A stretch of 64,000 bases of DNA, from positions 4,147,001 to 4,211,000 of the forward strand of contig NZ_JAPEPJ010000001.1 in NCBI RefSeq assembly GCF_026340255.1, in the 5' to 3' direction. The stretch is from Streptomyces sp. NBC_01408. GTDB lineage: Bacteria; Actinomycetota; Actinomycetes; Streptomycetales; Streptomycetaceae. The notes below the pieces were generated by a model that was given only the letters and a program-made list of their open reading frames with translations, made no database searches and was not told where the DNA came from. Below, piece by piece: positions 17,213 to 23,941 of the stretch (position 1 is its first letter; the number at the start of each line of letters is the position of its first letter). The position numbers and the translations under genes were made by a program.

Positions 17213-18226
17213 TCACCCCGTGCCGAACCCGGTCCGTCGCAGAGCCGTGGCCACAGCGAGGCCGAGCACCTGGTGTCCGGCGTCGTTGGGGTGCAGACCG
17301 TCCTCCAGGTGCTCGGCGCCGAGGAGGTCCCGGCCCGGGAGCACGGCGAGGCGGTCGTCCCCGGCGGTGATCCGGTCCCGGGCCGCCCGCTCCATCGCGT
17401 CGCGCAGGGCGCCCAGGGTGGCGCCGAGCCGGTTCGGGGTGCGTTCGGCGTCGGGCCGCAGGACGGGCGAGACCAGCAGCAGCGGGGTCCGCGGGTGTCC
17501 CTGCCGGACGAGTTCGAGGAAGGCGCGCGTGGTCTCGTACAGGAGGGGTGCCGAAAACGGCACCCGGGACCAGCAGTTGGTGCCGAAGGCGAGCGTGAGC
17601 ACGTCGGCGGGCAGGCCCGCGAGCTGTTCGGCGGTGGCGAGTTCGCCGCGCGCGGCGCCCGCGTAGCCGAGGTTCACGGTGTCCCAGCCCAGGGCGCGGC
17701 CGGCGACCGCGGGCCAGCCGTGCGCGGGGCGGGTGGACCACCAGCCCTCGGTGATGGAGTCCCCGTGCACCACCCAGCGCGGCGCGGCCGGCGCGGGGGT
17801 GACGGGGCCGCCTATCCCGCGCAGGGCCAGGATCAGCGGGGACTGGGTCTCCGGCGGGTGGATGGTGAAGGGCCCGTGGCCTCCGTGCAGGTCGATCCGT
17901 ACGACGGCCTCCGCGGCCGGTTCGGTGAACACCTCGGCGACCACCCCGTGCCGGTCCCACAGTGCGAAGCCGTGGGCCAGGTCGCGCAGTGCGTCGGTGG
18001 GGCCGGGGACGGTCCCGCGGTAGCGGATCTCCACCGCCCGCGCGGTCTCGGTGGTGAACTCCAGCCGTACCCCGATGGGCAGCGTGGCCCGCTCGCCGGT
18101 GTCCCAGGGCAGCCGCATGGTGTCCGCCGGGTCGGCCCGGACGGGACGGCCCTTGTCCAGCCAGGCGACCCCGCGCAGGAACGGCCCGGGGTCCAGCCAC
18201 CGCTCGTCAGGGCTCGGTTCGCTCAC
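17213..18226 (-). CDS. SGNH/GDSL-family hydrolase
   Basis: A 337-residue esterase-like enzyme. An N-terminal beta-rich domain (about residues 1-145) precedes the SGNH catalytic domain, with block I GDSITEGWW (nucleophile Ser), a Gly block LGYAGAARGE, GTNCW as block III and HPNDAGHQ with the catalytic Asp/His. There is no signal peptide, so it is probably cytoplasmic. This two-domain arrangement resembles acetyl-xylan-esterase-like members, but the substrate is not assignable. GTG 18226 has GGAGG seven bases upstream. It is divergent from the permease gene, separated by a 378-base gap containing palindromic operators. Confidence 0.82.
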   Translation of the reverse strand: MSEPSPDERWLDPGPFLRGVAWLDKGRPVRADPADTMRLPWDTGERATLPIGVRLEFTTETARAVEIRYRGTVPGPTDALRDLAHGFALWDRHGVVAEVFTEPAAEAVVRIDLHGGHGPFTIHPPETQSPLILALRGIGGPVTPAPAAPRWVVHGDSITEGWWSTRPAHGWPAVAGRALGWDTVNLGYAGAARGELATAEQLAGLPADVLTLAFGTNCWSRVPFSAPLLYETTRAFLELVRQGHPRTPLLLVSPVLRPDAERTPNRLGATLGALRDAMERAARDRITAGDDRLAVLPGRDLLGAEHLEDGLHPNDAGHQVLGLAVATALRRTGFGTG

Positions 18227-18340
18227 TCTTCGCCTCCGATCGTCGGATACGCCCCCCGTACCCCGCACGGACCCGTTACCAGGTCCAAGGCGCACGCTGC
18301 GGCACATGTGACGAGGTGTCAAGAAGGGGGTCAAAGGGTG

Positions 18341-18411
18341 GTTGCGCACTGATCGATCATCCGTGCGCAACAAAGGACCATCCAGGACAGATCCGCGCAA
18401 CGATCGTGCGC
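18341..18411. promoter_or_regulatory. Lrp-like palindromic operators before the permease
   Basis: In the gap 18227-18604, GTTGCGCA at 18341 pairs with TGCGCAAC ending at 18371 around a GATCGATC centre, and a second site GCGCAACGATCGTGCGC lies at 18395-18411. Similar sites lie before davA (22963-23013). A TAGGCT -10-like hexamer is at 18456-18461. I infer binding by the Lrp/AsnC protein encoded at 20070. Confidence 0.55.
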
Positions 18412-18604
18412 CAATGTGCAAGGATGGTGCATTACGGGCGCTATCACTCAGCTCGTAGGCTCACTCGCTGTACGTGGAGTGGCGCGGATCGCCTGCTCGG
18501 CGGTCCCCCCATGCCCTGGCAGGCTCATGCCCGCCTGCTGCTGCTCCGGACCGCTGCGGTCGACGCCTGACAGTCCCCATCCGCAGTGAAGAAGGAGTCC
18601 CCTC

Positions 18605-20059
18605 GTGCTCGACCACGGCCAGGCGCCACCCGTCACCACCGAGCCCCCCAGGCCCGTCAGCCCGCTGCTCCGCCGCAAGCCGGTCGAGCAGCTGGTCGCC
18701 GAGGGCGGCCAGGGAGAGGGCGGCACGCTGCGCCGCTCGCTCACCATGTGGCAGCTGACGATGATCAGCATCGGCGCGACCCTGGGCACCGGCATCTTCG
18801 TCGTCCTCGGCACCGCCGCCCCCAAGGCCGGCCCCGCCGTGACGATCTCCTTCGTGATCGCGGGCCTCACCGCCCTCTTCTCCGCCCTCTCCTACGCGGA
18901 GCTGGCCGGATCGGTGCCCGTCTCCGGGTCCTCGTACTCGTACTCCTACGCCACCATGGGCGAGCTCGTCGCCTGGATCTGCGGCTGGTGCCTGGTCCTG
19001 GAGTACGGCGTGTCCGTCGCGGCGGTCGCCGTCGGCTGGGGCGAGTACCTCAACGAACTGCTCGACGGCACCATAGGGATCACCATCCCCGAACAGCTGT
19101 CCTCCCCGATGGGCGACGGCGGCTACATCAACCTGCCGGCGCTCGTCGTCGTCCTGCTCGCCATGGTCTTCCTGATGCGCGGCGCCAAGGAGAGCGCCCG
19201 GATCAACTCGATCATGGTCGCGGTGAAGATCGTCACCCTGCTGCTCTTCATCGGCATCGGCTTCCTGGGCATCAAGGGCGGCAACTACACCCCCCTCGCC
19301 CCGCTGGGCATCGCCGGCATCAGCGCCGGCGCCGCCACCCTCTTCTTCTCGTACATCGGCTTCGACGCCGCCTCCACCGCCGGTGAAGAGGCCAAGAACC
19401 CCAAGCGCGACCTGCCCCGCGCGATCATGCTCTCGCTGCTGATCGTCACCGTGCTCTACGTCCTTGTCGCCTTCGTCGCCATCGGCGCCATGCCGTGGCA
19501 GGACTTCGAGGGCACCGAGGCTGCGCTCGCCCAGATCATGACCGACGTCTCCGGCCACACCTTCTGGGGCGTCGTCCTCGCCGCGGGCGCCGTCGTCGCC
19601 ATCGCCTCCGTCGTCTTCGCCGTCCTCTACGGCCAGACCCGCATCCTCTTCGCCATGTCCCGCGACGGGCTCGTCCCCAAGGTCTTCGCCCGGGTCGACG
19701 CGAAGACCGGCGCCCCCCGCGCCAACGTGGTGATCGTCTCCCTCTTCTGCGGAACGCTCGCGGCCTTCATCCCGCTCGGCAAGCTCGCCGACGCCACCAG
19801 CATCGGCACCCTGTTCGCCTTCGGCCTCGTCAACGTCGCCGTCGTCATCCTGCGCAGGACCCGCCCGGACATGCCGCGCACCTTCAAGGTCGCGCTCTTC
19901 CCGGTCACGCCGATCCTCGGCCTGCTCGCCTGCGGCTACATGATGTTCAGCCTGGACACCGCCACGTGGATCGTCTTCGGTGGCTGGATGATCGTCGGCC
20001 TCGTGTTCTACTTCCAGTACGGCATCCGCCGCTCCCGACTGGCCACAGCAGAGAAGTGA
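18605..20059 (+). CDS. APC-superfamily cationic amino acid permease
   Basis: A 484-residue transporter with about 12 membrane helices. It shows the CAT-type APC signature: a cytoplasmic N terminus with TLRRSLTMWQLTMISIGA, the unwound helix 1 GATLGTGIFVVLG, and SYAELAGSVPVSGSSY. Family members carry lysine, arginine or other amino acids by proton coupling. GTG 18605 follows AAGGAG. An Lrp/AsnC regulator starts 10 bases after the stop, and lysine-degrading davA/davB lie 3 kb downstream with similar operator-like palindromes, so lysine is the likely substrate; this is contextual inference. Confidence 0.85.
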   Translation: MLDHGQAPPVTTEPPRPVSPLLRRKPVEQLVAEGGQGEGGTLRRSLTMWQLTMISIGATLGTGIFVVLGTAAPKAGPAVTISFVIAGLTALFSALSYAELAGSVPVSGSSYSYSYATMGELVAWICGWCLVLEYGVSVAAVAVGWGEYLNELLDGTIGITIPEQLSSPMGDGGYINLPALVVVLLAMVFLMRGAKESARINSIMVAVKIVTLLLFIGIGFLGIKGGNYTPLAPLGIAGISAGAATLFFSYIGFDAASTAGEEAKNPKRDLPRAIMLSLLIVTVLYVLVAFVAIGAMPWQDFEGTEAALAQIMTDVSGHTFWGVVLAAGAVVAIASVVFAVLYGQTRILFAMSRDGLVPKVFARVDAKTGAPRANVVIVSLFCGTLAAFIPLGKLADATSIGTLFAFGLVNVAVVILRRTRPDMPRTFKVALFPVTPILGLLACGYMMFSLDTATWIVFGGWMIVGLVFYFQYGIRRSRLATAEK

Positions 20060-20069
20060 TCCACCCGCA

Positions 20070-20525
20070 GTGCGACTGAACGATCTCGACGAACGCATCG
20101 TGCACGCCCTCGCCGAGGACGCCCGCCGCTCCTACGCGGACATCGGCTCCGAGGTCGGGCTCTCCGCCCCCGCCGTCAAGCGGCGCGTGGACCGGCTGCG
20201 GGCGGAAGGCGCCATCACCGGCTTCACCGTCCGGGTGGACCCGGCCGCGATGGGCTGGGAGACCGAGGGCTTCATCGAGATCTACTGCCGCCACAACACC
20301 TCGCCGGACGACATCCGGCGAGGGCTGGGGCGGTACCCCGAGGTGGTGTCCGCGTCGACCGTCACCGGCGACGCGGACGCCCTCGTGCAGATCTTCGCCT
20401 CCGACATGCGCCACTTCGAGCGCGTGCTGGAGCGGATCGCGGGCGAGCCGTTCGTGGAGCGCACCAAGTCGGTGCTGGTCCTCTCCCCGCTCCTCCGCCG
20501 CTTCACCTCGGGCGCCCCGGCCTGA
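20070..20525 (+). CDS. Lrp/AsnC-family transcriptional regulator (permease-linked)
   Basis: A 151-residue regulator: N-terminal winged HTH (LNDLDERIVHALAEDARRSYADIG; LSAPAVKRRVDRL) and a C-terminal RAM/effector domain (about 65-140) ending in a strand typical of the octamer-forming family. GTG 20070 is ten bases after the permease stop, so the two form an operon. Lrp-type proteins respond to amino acids; the neighbouring permease and davAB genes make lysine or a breakdown product the likely effector. Palindromes with half-sites like TTGCGCA lie before its own operon and before davA, consistent with autoregulation. Confidence 0.88.
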   Translation: MRLNDLDERIVHALAEDARRSYADIGSEVGLSAPAVKRRVDRLRAEGAITGFTVRVDPAAMGWETEGFIEIYCRHNTSPDDIRRGLGRYPEVVSASTVTGDADALVQIFASDMRHFERVLERIAGEPFVERTKSVLVLSPLLRRFTSGAPA

Positions 20526-20554
20526 CGCCCTCCGGGCGGGTAAGCGAAAAGACC

Positions 20555-20660
20555 GGGGCTCCGCCCCGGACCCCGCGCCTCAAACGCCGGCGAGGCTGGA
20601 AACGCCGGGCCACATCCAGCCCCGCCGGCGTTGTAGGCGCTGGGTCTGGGGCGGAGCCCC
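20555..20660. repeat. large intergenic inverted repeat, probable two-way terminator
   Basis: Two 46-base arms (20555-20600 and 20615-20660) match as inverted repeats at 41 of 46 positions by hand count, around a 14-base loop. The outer ends are GGGGCTCCGCCCC-like. It lies between convergent genes (Lrp and WhiB) and resembles the widespread Streptomyces intergenic repeat beginning GGGGCTCCGCCCC. Confidence 0.75.
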
Positions 20661-20707
20661 AGCAATGGCGTCGCGCCTCACGTTCGGGCGGCCCTGGCCT
20701 GGCGGCC

Positions 20708-21013
20708 TCAGTGGCGGGGCGCAGCCCGTGTGGCGGGCTCCCGCAGGGCCGGCCGGGCGCGGCGCTCCTCCTCCGTCAGCCCGCCCCAGACCCCGAACGG
20801 CTCGCGGGTCCGCAGCGCGTGCTCCAGGCACTCCGCCCGCACCGGGCACCCCGCGCACACCCGCTTCGCGGCCGCGTCCCGCTCCTCGCGGTCCTCGCCC
20901 CGCTCACCGGCGGGATGGAAGAACCGGCCGGTCCCCAGATCCCGGCAAGCCGCCCTCGACTGCCACTGCCAGGACTGGTGCGTGGCGCCGGGCAGGCGTG
21001 AGACGTCGGACAT
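20708..21013 (-). CDS. WhiB-family iron-sulfur regulator (WhiD-like)
   Basis: A 101-residue Wbl protein. The four conserved Cys are in RAACRDL and VCAGCPVRAEC, which bind a 4Fe-4S cluster, and the GVWGGLTEEER turn with the following basic stretch completes the family signature. The opening VSRLPG and the FFHPAGERG segment resemble WhiD more than WhiB, WblA or WblC. Wbl proteins usually act by binding domain 4 of the principal sigma factor. ATG 21013 has GGGAGG upstream. It is monocistronic and convergent with the Lrp gene. Paralogues are many, so orthology to whiD is not claimed. Confidence 0.88.
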   Translation of the reverse strand: MSDVSRLPGATHQSWQWQSRAACRDLGTGRFFHPAGERGEDREERDAAAKRVCAGCPVRAECLEHALRTREPFGVWGGLTEEERRARPALREPATRAAPRH

Positions 21014-21131
21014 GGCGGTTCCCTCCCGTGGGTTGTCCCGTGTGCCGTCCTTCCGCGTCTGACCGCCGTCCGCCCCTTGAAACCCAGCCCTCGGAACCCG
21101 CCGACGCCTCCCCGGCCGCCGGCACCCCGGG

Positions 21132-21728
21132 CTAACCCGCGCGTCGCGTCCAGCCCGGATCGCGCCCGCTCAGCCCGACTGCCCGGTCCAGCAGCGGGGC
21201 GTCGTCCGGCACGGGCACGACGGGGCCGAAGATCTCGCCGCGGCTCTCTTCGTCGGCGGCCGCGAGCAGGAACGCATGCGAGGCGCGCAGCGCGGCCTCA
21301 TCGGGTGCGTACTCCTGGCCGGTGGCCCGGGCCAGGTCCCAGCCGTGGATGACCAGTTCGTCGACGGCCACCGCAGCCGCGATCTCGCCCGGTAGGTCCA
21401 CGCCGCCCGCGCGGGTCATACCGGTCCATGCGGCCGGATCCCTCCAGGCCTCGGCCAGCTCACCGAGGACCCGGGGCAGGTCCTCGCGCCAGCCGGCGGG
21501 CAGGGCGGGCAGGGCTGAGCCGGGGTCCGTGTCCGTCGTGGGGCTCAGGTCCTTGCGGGCGGCGTCGCGGAAGGCGACGGCGAGGCCTTCGAGGTGGCCC
21601 AGCAGGTTGCTGACCGCGTACTCGGGGCAGGGCGTGGGGCCGGCGAGCAGGGCGTCCGGGACGCCCGCCACGAGACGGGCCACGATCCGGGCCTGTGGTC
21701 CGAGGTCAAGAGTCGTCGTATCGGTCAT
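21132..21728 (-). CDS. TIGR03086-type DinB-like / mycothiol-dependent protein
   Basis: A 198-residue four-helix-bundle protein of the DinB/mycothiol maleylpyruvate isomerase N-terminal superfamily, subgroup TIGR03086: TPCPEYAVSNLLGHL near residue 32, FRDAARKDL, then AVDELVIHGWDLARATGQ. The conserved His in GHLEG and HGWDLA are the usual metal ligands. These proteins are thought to use metal and possibly mycothiol; no reaction is known for this group. ATG 21728 with GGAGGAACGGC upstream. It runs alone, downstream of the palindromic element at 21762-21926. Confidence 0.8.
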   Translation of the reverse strand: MTDTTTLDLGPQARIVARLVAGVPDALLAGPTPCPEYAVSNLLGHLEGLAVAFRDAARKDLSPTTDTDPGSALPALPAGWREDLPRVLGELAEAWRDPAAWTGMTRAGGVDLPGEIAAAVAVDELVIHGWDLARATGQEYAPDEAALRASHAFLLAAADEESRGEIFGPVVPVPDDAPLLDRAVGLSGRDPGWTRRAG

Positions 21729-21761
21729 CTGCCGTTCCTCCGGGGCGATGGGTCTAGCTAG

Positions 21762-21926
21762 TAGGGGGTGTCCGGTGGATCAGGGTCGGAGAGTCCGGGT
21801 CGGCTGGTGCCGTGGATTGCAAGGCGGAGGAGGGAGTCACTGCGGAGCATTGACGACCGACGACAACGCGGCAAGCCGCGGTGCCAGGCGGGCCGGGCCC
21901 GGCCCTGATCCACCGGACACCCCCTA
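21762..21926. mobile_element. 165-bp MITE-like element with perfect 24-bp inverted ends
   Basis: TAGGGGGTGTCCGGTGGATC begins a 24-base arm (21762-21785) that is repeated exactly as its inverse at 21903-21926. The inside contains GACGACAACGCGGCA and GCAAGGCGGAGGAGGGAGTC. These core blocks recur inverted inside the element at 28570-28786, so the two belong to one family. It lies upstream of the DinB-like gene and carries no gene. Confidence 0.7.
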
Positions 21927-22238
21927 AAAGGTAGACCGGCGGCGGAGCCCGTTCTCATCGCGACACGAGCCGGACGTTCACGCACGCGGTCCGGCCCGGA
22001 CGGTGGGCGGAGCCGCGGTGCGGGGCGGTCGGTGCGGCCCGCGCCGGACGGGCGAGCACCTCGACGCCCGCCGCGGAATTTTTTGTTGCCGGTGCGGCGG
22101 AACGGACCGTCGCCGCCTTCTTGACGGCCCCGGGCGCCGCCACGAGACTGCGGGGGACGGACACGACGGACAGCGCCCGCCGCGGAAAGGGAAACCACCG
22201 CGGGGCGGGACGCAGCGGGCGGACGGGGGACGGCACCG

Positions 22239-22355
22239 GTGGAGACGGCCTCGACGGCGGGTACGGGGGCACGGACCCCCCGCCGCTGGTGGCTGACCCG
22301 GCGCCTGCACATCGACCTCCTGCGCGTGTGCAGCGCATTCGCCCGGCGCGGCTGA
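22239..22355 (+). CDS. predicted 38-residue leader peptide
   Basis: A short frame starting GTG 22239 and ending TGA 22355. It ends with RRLHIDLLRVCSAFARRG, which matches the pattern of actinobacterial putative leader peptides (LTRR-x-HIDLLRV-x-SA), often found before sulfur- or amino-acid-related genes and thought to act as translated attenuators. It holds one Cys codon (TGC) in the conserved tail. A G-rich stretch precedes the GTG. The next gene, a truncated ECM4-like thiol protein, starts 172 bases downstream, and the space between is filled by CCCCGTACGC repeats that could form the switch. The motif match is from memory; translation is not proven. Confidence 0.6.
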   Translation: METASTAGTGARTPRRWWLTRRLHIDLLRVCSAFARRG

Positions 22356-22356
22356 T

Positions 22357-22476
22357 CCCCGTACGCCGATCCGGCCCGCGCGGCCGATCCCCGTACGCAG
22401 GCCCCGTACGCATCCCATCCCGGTACGGGTCCCCTTACGCAGGCCCCGTACGCCGGCCGCACCCGGCCCCGTACCC
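22357..22476. repeat. CCCCGTACGC repeat run between leader peptide and gene
   Basis: Exact CCCCGTACGC at 22357, 22389, 22402 and 22444, with variants CCCCTTACGC (22431) and CCCCGTACCC (22467). GTACGC can pair with neighbouring GCGTAC-like stretches, so alternative hairpins are possible. Confidence 0.5.
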
Positions 22477-22527
22477 GCAGCTTTGCGCCCGCAGCCGCAG
22501 CCCTCGCGCCCGTCCCCCTGGAGAGCC

Positions 22528-22911
22528 ATGTCCCAGACCGTCCTGCCCCGCACCGTCCCGGCCCCCGCCCTGCGCGGCCGCATCGGCACCGGTTTCTCCC
22601 CGGTCCCGTACCGCTACCACCTCTACCTCTCGGCCGACTGTCCGCGCTCCCTCCGCACGCTCACCACCCGCGCCCTGCTCGGCCTCGACGGCACCGTCAC
22701 CACCACCGTCCTCGGCCCCGACACCGCCGCCCCCGAGTACACCGCGCTGCGCCGGGCCTACGAGGCCGCCGGCCACCACTTCGACGGCGCGCTGACCGTC
22801 CCCGCCCTGTGCGACACCTGGAGCGGCCGCGTCGTGTCCAACCACACCCCCGGCATACTGGAGGACCTGCGGCTCCTGGCCGCGCACCCGGCCTTCCGCG
22901 CCGCCTCCTAG
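22528..22911 (+). CDS. truncated ECM4/GstO-like thioredoxin-fold protein
   Basis: A 127-residue protein resembling only the N-terminal thioredoxin-like half of glutathionyl-hydroquinone reductases (ECM4/YqjG): RYHLYLSADCPRSLRT with the catalytic-type Cys, LTVPALCDTWSGRVVSNHTPGILEDL. The all-helical C-terminal domain (about 180 residues) of the family is missing; the stop is followed by unrelated sequence. Actinobacteria make mycothiol rather than glutathione, so any activity would use another thiol. ATG 22528 follows GGAG; a predicted leader peptide lies upstream. It is either a free-standing single-domain version or a decayed gene. Confidence 0.65.
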   Translation: MSQTVLPRTVPAPALRGRIGTGFSPVPYRYHLYLSADCPRSLRTLTTRALLGLDGTVTTTVLGPDTAAPEYTALRRAYEAAGHHFDGALTVPALCDTWSGRVVSNHTPGILEDLRLLAAHPAFRAAS

Positions 22912-22962
22912 AGGGCGTCCGGGACGTCCCGGAACGGCAGGAAACGGGACTCCGCGGGGTGC

Positions 22963-23013
22963 GCGCAACGAATCGCCGCGCACGCCGCGGAACACGCAAC
23001 GAATCGATGCGCG
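22963..23013. promoter_or_regulatory. pair of Lrp-like operators before davA
   Basis: GCGCAACGAATCGCCGCGC at 22963-22981 and CGCAACGAATCGATGCGCG at 22995-23013 have centres 32 bases apart (three helical turns), with a further half-site GCGCAACGG at 23016-23024. They resemble GCGCAACGATCGTGCGC before the permease operon, suggesting one regulator for both. Confidence 0.55.
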
Positions 23014-23101
23014 GAGCGCAACGGTCACGGCTTGTCCGGGTCGAACGCGCGAACGTACCGTTTTGGGACACCCCCATCCCTCCTGTCACAGAGGTACGTC
23101 C

Positions 23102-23902
23102 ATGCCCCCGCTGCGCACCGCCCTCCTCCAGAGCTCCGGAAGGCTCGGCGACACCGCCGCGAACCTCAAGGCGCTCGACGAGGCCGCGGCGCGCGCCGCA
23201 CAGGGCGGGGCCGGGCTCCTCGTGACCTCGGAGATGTTCCTCACCGGCTACGCGCTGGACGTCCGGGACATCGCCGCCCTCGCCGAACCGGCCGACGGCA
23301 TGTCCGCCCGGGCCATCGGCGAGATCGCCCGCCGCCACGGGGTCGCCGTCCTGTACGGCTACCCCGAGCGCGCCGGCTCCGCCGTCTTCAACGCGGCGCA
23401 GCTCATCGGCCCCGAGGGGGCCCCGCTCGCGAACTACCGCAAGACCCACCTCTTCGGCAGCTTCGAGCAGGAGGCCTTCACCCCCGGCGACACCTCCGTC
23501 GTCCAGGCGGACCTGAACGGCCTCCGGGTCGGCATCATGATCTGCTACGACGTGGAGTTCCCCGAGAACGTCCGGGCGCACGCGCTCGCCGGCACCGACC
23601 TCCTCCTGGTGCCGACCGCGCAGATGCACCCGTTCCAGTTCGTCGCCGAACAGCTCGTCCCGGTACGGGCCTTCGAGAACCAGATGTACATCGCCTACGT
23701 CAACCGCACCGGCCCGGAAGGCGAGTTCGAATTCGTCGGACTCAGCTGCCTGGCGAGCCCCGACGGGGTCACCCGGACCCGGGCCGGCCGCGGCGAGGAG
23801 CTGGTGTTCGGCGAGGCCGACCCCGAGCTGCTGGCGGCGTCCCGCGAGACCAATCCCTACCTGCGCGACCGCCGCCCCGGGCTCTACGCCTCCCTCGTCT
23901 GA
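23102..23902 (+). CDS. davA: DavA, 5-aminovaleramide amidohydrolase (nitrilase superfamily)
   Basis: A 266-residue carbon-nitrogen hydrolase. The Glu-Lys-Cys triad is visible as E44 (LVTSEMFLTGY), K114 (NYRKTHLFG) and C148 (IMICYDVEFPEN). From memory, these and YGYPERAG and LLLVPTAQM match the Pseudomonas putida DavA pattern closely. DavA hydrolyses 5-aminovaleramide, the product of lysine 2-monooxygenase, to 5-aminovalerate and ammonia. The gene for that monooxygenase follows 39 bases downstream, which strongly supports the call. ATG 23102 is preceded by AGAGG. A pair of palindromic operators lies about 90-140 bases upstream. Confidence 0.85.
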   Translation: MPPLRTALLQSSGRLGDTAANLKALDEAAARAAQGGAGLLVTSEMFLTGYALDVRDIAALAEPADGMSARAIGEIARRHGVAVLYGYPERAGSAVFNAAQLIGPEGAPLANYRKTHLFGSFEQEAFTPGDTSVVQADLNGLRVGIMICYDVEFPENVRAHALAGTDLLLVPTAQMHPFQFVAEQLVPVRAFENQMYIAYVNRTGPEGEFEFVGLSCLASPDGVTRTRAGRGEELVFGEADPELLAASRETNPYLRDRRPGLYASLV

Positions 23903-23941
23903 CCCCTTTCCCCCAGCCCTGCCGCAAGGAGACGTACCCCC

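Noticed and set aside
21929..22238. Gene between the 21.8-kb element and the leader peptide
   Set aside because: Open frames here are Arg/Gly/Pro-rich shadows; only the short leader frame shows a recognisable pattern.
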